Positions 58,988 through 64,000 of a stretch of 64,000 nucleotides of DNA are shown one piece after another. The notes below the pieces were generated by a model. The model worked only from the letters and a program-made list of their open reading frames with translations, had not been told where the DNA came from and searched no databases. The position numbers and the translations under genes are program-made. This DNA comes from Caballeronia sp. NK8. GTDB taxonomy: Bacteria > Pseudomonadota > Gammaproteobacteria > Burkholderiales > Burkholderiaceae. The number at the start of each line of letters is the position of its first letter. The first letter of the stretch is position 1. The DNA is taken from assembly GCF_018408855.1 (NCBI RefSeq), contig NZ_AP024323.1, positions 1,302,001 to 1,366,000 of the forward strand, in the 5' to 3' direction.

Positions 58988-59968
58988 TCAACGCAGTCCC
59001 GCCTGAGCCGGCACGCGCGCACAGAACAAAAACCCCGCCCCCGGCTCGCTCGCAATCTGAAACTCTCCTCCGAGTGCTTCCACGCGCTCGCGCATGCCGA
59101 TCAGGCCCAGCCCCACGCGCGGCTTCGACAGATCGACGCCCGGTCCGTCATCGGCCATCGTCACGACGATTTCCTCCGGCGCGCGCGCCAGATAAATCTC
59201 CACGCGCGAGGTCCGCGCGAACTTCGACACATTCGTCAGCCCTTCCTGCACGAGCCGGTAAAGCGTGATGTTGAGCGCATCGCTCAGATTGTCGAAATCG
59301 CCGTCGACGGCGAGCGTGAAGGTCGCATCGGGCAAGCGCTCGCGCCAGCCCTCGACGCAATGTTCTAGCGCGGTCGGCAAGCCGAATTCATCGAGCCCGA
59401 TCGGACGCAGCTTGCGGATCATCCCGCCGATCTCGCGATACACATGCGTCGCGCTTTGCATCAGCGCCAGCGAAAGCCGATGAATCTCCGCCTCGCGCCC
59501 CGCCGACAGATCGCGGATGCGCCCCGCATCGAGCGACATCGCGTTGAGGTATTGACCGAGCTCGTCGTGCAGTTCGCGCGCGAGATGGCGGCGCTCGGTC
59601 TCCTGCGCGGCGAGCGCCTGGTTTGCGAGGCGCCGGTTCTCGGCCAGCAGATGCTCGGCCTCTTCCTCCAGCGCGCGCCGCCGGCGCACTTCCGACTGCG
59701 CCTCGCGATAACGCCGCCACGCGAACCATGCGAAGCCGACGGCGAGCACGACGAGCGTCGGCGGAAGTTCGTCGAGCTGAAAGCGTTCGGCGCTGCGCGT
59801 CCAGCGATACGCGAACTCGCTGAAATCAAAACGCGCGAACAGCGCGCCGGCCACGAGCGTGGCGGCCAGCACCCACGCGAGATCGCGCCATACCGACGAG
59901 CGCGGCGCGGGACGGTCGACGTCTTTTGCGAGAGTGGGCAAGGATTCGGATGGCATCACGGAATGCAT
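58988..59968 (-). CDS. NarX-type sensor histidine kinase
   Basis: A 326-residue kinase with two membrane segments (about residues 30-46 and 68-85), a coiled-coil (about 86-122), the HisKA_3 box with phosphoacceptor His134 (RELHDELGQY), and a HATPase domain (LVQEGLTNVSKFA, ADDGPGVDLS, LGLIGMRERVEALGG). It has almost no periplasmic sensor domain. The start MHSV was chosen as the first ATG before the membrane part. It is the evident partner of the regulator at 51830. The last residues differ from the frame kept in the left direct repeat. Confidence 0.9.
   Translation of the reverse strand: MHSVMPSESLPTLAKDVDRPAPRSSVWRDLAWVLAATLVAGALFARFDFSEFAYRWTRSAERFQLDELPPTLVVLAVGFAWFAWRRYREAQSEVRRRRALEEEAEHLLAENRRLANQALAAQETERRHLARELHDELGQYLNAMSLDAGRIRDLSAGREAEIHRLSLALMQSATHVYREIGGMIRKLRPIGLDEFGLPTALEHCVEGWRERLPDATFTLAVDGDFDNLSDALNITLYRLVQEGLTNVSKFARTSRVEIYLARAPEEIVVTMADDGPGVDLSKPRVGLGLIGMRERVEALGGEFQIASEPGAGFLFCARVPAQAGLR
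58994..59110. repeat. Right 117-bp direct repeat (3' end of histidine kinase)
   Basis: Partner of 52519-52635. This copy is continuous with the intact kinase gene. The junction just left of it supplies the kinase with a new stop codon at 58988-58990. Confidence 0.93.
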
Positions 59969-60131
59969 TCTACGCACGCCTTCTTCATGCGGTGAGGTAG
60001 GTGGAACGCGATTGGGAACGCTTCCCTGCGCGATCGGGAAAAGCTCCCGGTCCACGCGTCCATTCTTATGCGACGCTTTCATTCAGGGAAACATTCCTTT
60101 CGCGTGGATCAGAATATAAAAGGAGACGACG

Positions 60132-62483
60132 ATGAGAAGCATGCAGCGCCTGCCCGCGCGCGCGCATCCGTTCAAACCCCGAGCAGGATTGCGGCTCGTC
60201 TTCGGCAGCGCGTTTGCGAGCATCACCGTGGCCGCGTGGGCGCAGACGCCCCCAGCCGATACCGCCGAAGCGCCCGCCCCGGCATCGGCAGCCGTCGCGC
60301 AGACCGATACGCCGCCGAACACGGAGCTGCCTTCGATCATCGTCGTCGGCACCACGCCGCTCATGGGCGTCGGCACACCGCTCGAAAAAGTGCCGGCCAA
60401 CGTGCAGACGATCAAGGGCGCCGATATCGAAGCGCAGCATTCGTCGACCGTCACCGATTATCTGCAGAAGAACGTCGTGAGTGTCGATACCAACGACGCG
60501 CAAGGCAACCCGTCGCAAACCGACATCAACTATCGCGGCTTCACGGCCTCGCCCTTGCTCGGCACGCCGCAAGGCCTCTCGGTGTTCATGGACGGCGTGC
60601 GAATCAACGAGCCCTTCGGCGATGTCGTCAACTGGGATCTGATTCCGCAGGCCGCGATCCAGACGATGCAGATCATCCCCGGTTCGAATCCGACCTTCGG
60701 CCTCAACACGCTCGGCGGCGCGGTCGCGGTGCAGACCAAGAACGGCCGCAGCAATCCCGGCGGCAACGTCGATCTGAGCTTCGGCTCGTGGGGGCGCAAG
60801 GTCGCGCAGATCGAACAGGGCGGCGTGATCGGCGATCATCTCGACTATTACTTCACCGCGAACCTCACCAACGATAACGGCTGGGCGGACCACAATTCGA
60901 GCCGCCTGCGTCAGGCCTTCGGCAAGATTCGCTACACCGACGCCGATACGACCATCTCCGTTTCGATGGGCGGCGCCGACAACACCCTGAACGGCTCGCA
61001 GACGATCCCGCGCTCGTTCATGGACAACTTCCGGCAGGCTTACACGTTTCCGGACACCAACGAGAATCAGGTCGGCTATCTGACGATCAACGCGGAGCAT
61101 TACTTCACGCCGAACATCCAGTTGAGCGGAAACGTGTACTACCGGCACTATCGAAACAAGAACGTGAGCTCCAACGTCAACGATGATTTCGACCCGAACG
61201 GCGACGATGCCGACGAACTCACGCAAGCCTTCAACGATCAGTCGGTGATCGTGACGGACAGCTATGGCGCGAGCCTGCAGCTCACGCTGCTCAACAAGCT
61301 GTTCGGCAAGGATAACCAACTGATTCTCGGCGCGGCGGGCGACTTCGCCAATTCGCATTTCACGCAGTCGTCGCAGCCGGCGGAATTCACCGACACGCGC
61401 GCGACCATCGGCCTGGGTCCGTTCGTGCCGCAGACCGACGCGAATACGCGCAACGAAAACTGGGGCATCTACTTCGAGAACACGCTGTCGTTCAACGAGC
61501 AATGGTCGATGACGCTCGCCGGCCGCTACAACTGGGCGAAGGCGACGATCGGCGACGAAAGCGGCGTGCAGCCGCTGCTCGATGGTAATCACACGTTCTC
61601 GCGCTTCAATCCCGCCATCGGCTTCAACTGGAATCCGACGCCGTCCTTCACCGCCTACGCGACCTACAACGAAGGCATGCGCTCGCCGACCGCTATCGAG
61701 CTTGCGTGCGCGGACCCGGCGGCGCCCTGCTCGCTGCCCAACGATTTCATCGCGGACCCGGACCTGAAGCCCGTTATCTCGAAGACCTTCGAGATCGGCG
61801 CGCGCGGGCGCGTCGGCAGTCATACGACGTGGAGCGCCGCGGCCTATAGCACGACGCTCACCGACGACATCCAGTTCGTCAGCAGCCAGGGCGCGGCCAG
61901 CACACTCGGCTATTTCCAGAACGTCGGCAAGACGCGCCGGCAAGGCTTCGAGCTGGCAGGGCGCACGCAATGGGGACCGGTCGGCGTCGCGGCGAGCTAC
62001 AGCTATGTCAACGCGACGTATCGTTCGACGTGGACCGAAAGCAGCGCCAGCAACTCGAGCGCGGACGGCGACGGCAACATCACCGTGCATTCGGGCGATC
62101 GCATTCCGGGCATTCCGGCGAACACCGTGAAGATGCGCGTCGACTACAACCCGATCCCGCGCTGGAACATCGGCACGAATCTCACGTATCGCAGCAATAT
62201 CTTCGCGCGCGGCGACGAGAACAATCAGGACGCGAACGGCAGCGTCGCAGGCTATTTCCTGATCGATCTCGATACGACCTACAACGTGACCAAGCAACTG
62301 CAGGTCTACGCGACGGTGAAGAACCTGCTGAACAAGCGCTACGCGAACTTCGCGATTCTCGGCGAGAACTTCTTCAACGGGCCGAATCACACGTTCAACG
62401 GAGCGGACACCGTCAACGAGCAGTTCCTCGGCGTCGGTGCGCCGCGCGGGGTGTGGGTGGGGATGCGTTACGCGTGGAAGTGA
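60132..62483 (+). CDS. TonB-dependent outer-membrane receptor
   Basis: A 783-residue receptor: signal peptide (about 1-38), a proline/alanine-rich linker, TonB-box-like ELPSIIVVG, a plug domain (ADIEAQHSSTVTDYLQKNV, GLSVFMDGVRINEPFGD, GLNTLGGAVAVQTKNG) and a 22-strand barrel ending in VGMRYAWK. AAAGGAG precedes the ATG. Its place beside PQQ regulation genes suggests import of lanthanide chelates or a related C1 cofactor, as shown for receptors near other XoxF systems. This role is inference; a siderophore receptor is the alternative. Confidence 0.85.
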   Translation: MRSMQRLPARAHPFKPRAGLRLVFGSAFASITVAAWAQTPPADTAEAPAPASAAVAQTDTPPNTELPSIIVVGTTPLMGVGTPLEKVPANVQTIKGADIEAQHSSTVTDYLQKNVVSVDTNDAQGNPSQTDINYRGFTASPLLGTPQGLSVFMDGVRINEPFGDVVNWDLIPQAAIQTMQIIPGSNPTFGLNTLGGAVAVQTKNGRSNPGGNVDLSFGSWGRKVAQIEQGGVIGDHLDYYFTANLTNDNGWADHNSSRLRQAFGKIRYTDADTTISVSMGGADNTLNGSQTIPRSFMDNFRQAYTFPDTNENQVGYLTINAEHYFTPNIQLSGNVYYRHYRNKNVSSNVNDDFDPNGDDADELTQAFNDQSVIVTDSYGASLQLTLLNKLFGKDNQLILGAAGDFANSHFTQSSQPAEFTDTRATIGLGPFVPQTDANTRNENWGIYFENTLSFNEQWSMTLAGRYNWAKATIGDESGVQPLLDGNHTFSRFNPAIGFNWNPTPSFTAYATYNEGMRSPTAIELACADPAAPCSLPNDFIADPDLKPVISKTFEIGARGRVGSHTTWSAAAYSTTLTDDIQFVSSQGAASTLGYFQNVGKTRRQGFELAGRTQWGPVGVAASYSYVNATYRSTWTESSASNSSADGDGNITVHSGDRIPGIPANTVKMRVDYNPIPRWNIGTNLTYRSNIFARGDENNQDANGSVAGYFLIDLDTTYNVTKQLQVYATVKNLLNKRYANFAILGENFFNGPNHTFNGADTVNEQFLGVGAPRGVWVGMRYAWK

Positions 62484-62504
62484 AGCGGCACGGATGCGCG
62501 CGGC

Positions 62505-63507
62505 TCATTCCTGCCAGGACTTCCACGGAATGCCGCGCGCGTTGATGCCGTCCCAGAGCGCGACGTTGCATTGATGTTTTTCTTCATCGTTGCGCGGGTT
62601 CTTCTGGTCCCTCAAGCCCATTCTGTGGCCGAGTATGCCGAGAAGCCCGCCTTCCAGTTGCGCGGGATCCGCGCCCCAGCGCAGATCGATCTCGGAGATC
62701 GCAACGCCCATGGAGCGATGCAACGCAAGAACGTCGTCCAGGCTCATGTCGATTTTCGAGCGGCCACGCATACAGCCTGCACACGTTGCCGACATCGTGT
62801 CCCGTCATGCGCGGATAGAACGTCGGCAGGATGCGCGAGTAAAGACGGATCTTGGCCGAATGCAGCTTCTGCAGATTCAGGTTGAGGGATGTCATGCCAC
62901 TGTGAATGCGATACGACGTGAGCGCTTCCGGCAGATTCGCGAAGCGGGCCCCGTGCAGCATGCAGTCGAACCAGAAACCGAGATCATCGACGACATCGAG
63001 GTTCGGGTCGTAACGAAGCTCATGCTGCTGCACGAAGTCGCGACGGAACATGGTGCTCGGATTGGCGATGTACGCGGCGCCGGTTACGAAACGCGCCTTG
63101 ATGTTCGCGTCATCGAGCGGGAATTCGCTCGTCATGTCTTCTTCGCCGAAGTGCCGGATCTGCGAGCCCACGACCGTGACATCCGGATTGGCGTCGAGAA
63201 ACGCCGCCTGCTTGCTCAGCCGCTCCGGTTCCGCGATGTCGTCATGATCGATGCGCGCGATATATTCGCCACGACACAGGTTGAACGCCCGATTTGCATT
63301 CGCTGGCCGTCCCACGTTGTTTTCGAGCGGGAAAAGGCGAATGCGCGGATCATTCAGACCGCGCACGAGATCGAGCGTGGAATCGGTGCTGGCGTCATCG
63401 TGAACCAGAATCTCGAAGTCCGCGTCTTGTCGCAACAGCGAATGCAATGTTTCGACGATGTACTTTTGCGCATTATAAGTTGGGATGACTACGGAGATAT
63501 TCGGCAT
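62505..63507 (-). pseudogene. Family 2 glycosyltransferase, frameshifted
   Basis: The first 245 residues are a standard GT-A glycosyltransferase: ISVVIPTYNAQKYIVETLHSL, VHDDASTDSTLD and YIARIDHDD. Near 62772 the frame breaks: after NVCRLY the original frame turns into arginine-rich nonsense. The proper continuation (RGRSKIDMSLDDVLALHR to GIPWKSWQE) is in another frame and ends at 62505. A one-base insertion (or two-base loss) explains it. It could also be a sequencing error. The sugar and acceptor are unknown. Confidence 0.75.
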
Positions 63508-63676
63508 GGTTCGATGAATAGGCCATCGCTGGCGTTGAAGGCCTCGATCCGGACCTCGCCACGCATTATCCGCGCGGCGCTGACGATAACTGTCAAATAA
63601 GGTCGGTCACGCCGATACTATCAGCCGGCAAGGATGCGGCGCGTTGCGCTTCATGCAATGACGCGCCGCAGAAAGC

Positions 63677-63703
63677 GAAATGGCCGCGCAAGGCGGCCAT
63701 TTC
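63677..63703. terminator. Perfect 11-bp hairpin between beta-propeller and glycosyltransferase genes
   Basis: Arm GAAATGGCCGC and its complement with a 5-base loop, 23 bp after the stop of the minus-strand beta-propeller gene. Probable terminator. The rest of 63508-63725 shows nothing else. Confidence 0.6.
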
Positions 63704-63725
63704 TTCATGCACGATCAAGTGACGA

Positions 63726-64000
63726 TCAGCGCCCGACGATCGACCCCGCGCCCGGCGGATACGTGACGATGCCCCACGCCAGCGGCAAGTCGCCGATCTG
63801 CTTGACCTCCTTGTAGTCCGCTGCGTCGAGCACATAGACCGCGTTCGAGCGCCCGCACGCGAGCAGCAGCTTCGAGCCGTCCGGCGTGAAGCTGAAGTGC
63901 CAGCAGCGCTGACCGACGGGCACGTCCTGCATGTGCTCGAACGTGGTGCCATCGAACACCTGCAAGGTCTTGTCGCGCGATGCGGCCACCAGCAGCCGCT
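63726..64000 (-). CDS. YVTN/YncE-like beta-propeller protein, C-terminal part
   Basis: The frame runs off the right edge, so only about the last 91 residues are seen. Repeats such as KTLQVFDGTTFEHMQDVPVG, FTPDGSKLLLACGRSNAVYVLDAADY and LAWGIVTYPP are beta-propeller blades of the YVTN type. Propellers of this kind accompany PQQ-dependent oxidation pathways, so a periplasmic role in the C1 or alcohol system is possible but unproven from this fragment. Confidence 0.8.
   Translation of the reverse strand, partial: RLLVAASRDKTLQVFDGTTFEHMQDVPVGQRCWHFSFTPDGSKLLLACGRSNAVYVLDAADYKEVKQIGDLPLAWGIVTYPPGAGSIVGR

Larger units (their letters stand above)
52519..59110. mobile_element. Type VI secretion (vgrG) islet flanked by direct repeats
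   Basis: A 6.5-kb insertion with vgrG, a DUF2169 gene, a PAAR-like gene, a nuclease toxin, immunity gene and a GAD-like gene, bounded by 117-bp direct repeats (98% identical). It splits a response regulator/histidine kinase pair. No integrase or transposase is present, and the repeat is too long for a transposon target duplication. Integration or exchange by homologous recombination is therefore the likeliest origin. The flanks and effector genes are clearly richer in A and T than the surroundings. Confidence 0.8.

Noticed and set aside
52519..59110. Transposon with target-site duplication
   Set aside because: No transposase or terminal inverted repeats, and the 117-bp duplication is far longer than transposon target duplications.
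60066..62390. 774-codon open frame antisense to the TonB receptor
   Set aside because: Same artefact: low-complexity, charged translation with no domain, opposite a well-supported receptor.

Overview
The window is GC-rich bacterial DNA. Several features suggest Burkholderiaceae, probably the Paraburkholderia/Caballeronia group: red-type Rubisco with CbbX, a beta-proteobacterial CbbR, a Burkholderia-style VgrG/DUF2169/PAAR islet, and a family of about 600-bp palindromic intergenic elements. Genus and replicon are inferred from general resemblance, not from a search.

Layout. 1-3.7 kb holds ordinary accessory genes: the end of an MFS transporter, a Pr6Pr-type membrane protein, a TetR/MFS pair with two candidate operators, and an EthD-like protein. 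3.75-12.2 kb (minus strand) holds a quinoprotein-associated relay set (two metallo-beta-lactamase-fold proteins and a SoxYZ-like carrier) led by cbbR, then a lanthanide-type methanol dehydrogenase cluster xoxF-xoxG-xoxJ plus an exported protein. 12.5-26.4 kb holds a pterin-dehydratase-like gene, tetrahydromethanopterin (H4MPT) C1-transfer and cofactor genes (beta-RFAP synthase, mtdB, mch, two ATP-grasp ligases, a CitG-like gene, fae, dihydroneopterin aldolase, dmrB, a DHPS-like gene), and a sigma-54 enhancer-binding activator. 27-27.7 kb holds a toxin-antitoxin pair. 27.7-36.4 kb (minus strand) is a CBB operon cbbLSXFPTA. 36.7-42.5 kb holds an orphan pqqA and methanofuran-type biosynthesis genes. 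43.3-48 kb is fhcBADC. 48-52.5 kb holds cytochrome b561, pqqBCDE and a NarL-type response regulator. 52.5-59.1 kb is a type VI secretion islet inserted exactly between that regulator and its convergent histidine kinase, bounded by 117-bp direct repeats. 59-64 kb holds the kinase, a TonB-dependent receptor, a frameshifted glycosyltransferase and the end of a beta-propeller gene.

Taken together the genes describe nearly complete autotrophic methylotrophy: PQQ synthesis, XoxF oxidation of methanol to formaldehyde, Fae/MtdB/Mch/Fhc oxidation of formaldehyde to formate, then (with a formate dehydrogenase not seen here) CO2 fixation by the CBB cycle. The cofactor pathways for H4MPT, methanofuran and PQQ are interleaved with the catabolic genes.

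Most notable observations. (1) Sigma-54 type -24/-12 sequences with exact spacing lie upstream of pqqA, fae, the beta-RFAP operon, xoxF and fhcB, and one sigma-54 activator is encoded in the cluster, suggesting one regulon. (2) Six copies of a long palindromic element lie 8-150 bp after stop codons, one of them between cbbL and cbbS, and a hairpin in their arms shows compensatory base changes. (3) The T6SS islet carries a predicted PD-(D/E)XK nuclease with an Imm70-like immunity protein, and a GAD-like gene whose start codon appears to be ACG. (4) One of the two relay metallohydrolases has lost every recognisable metal ligand.
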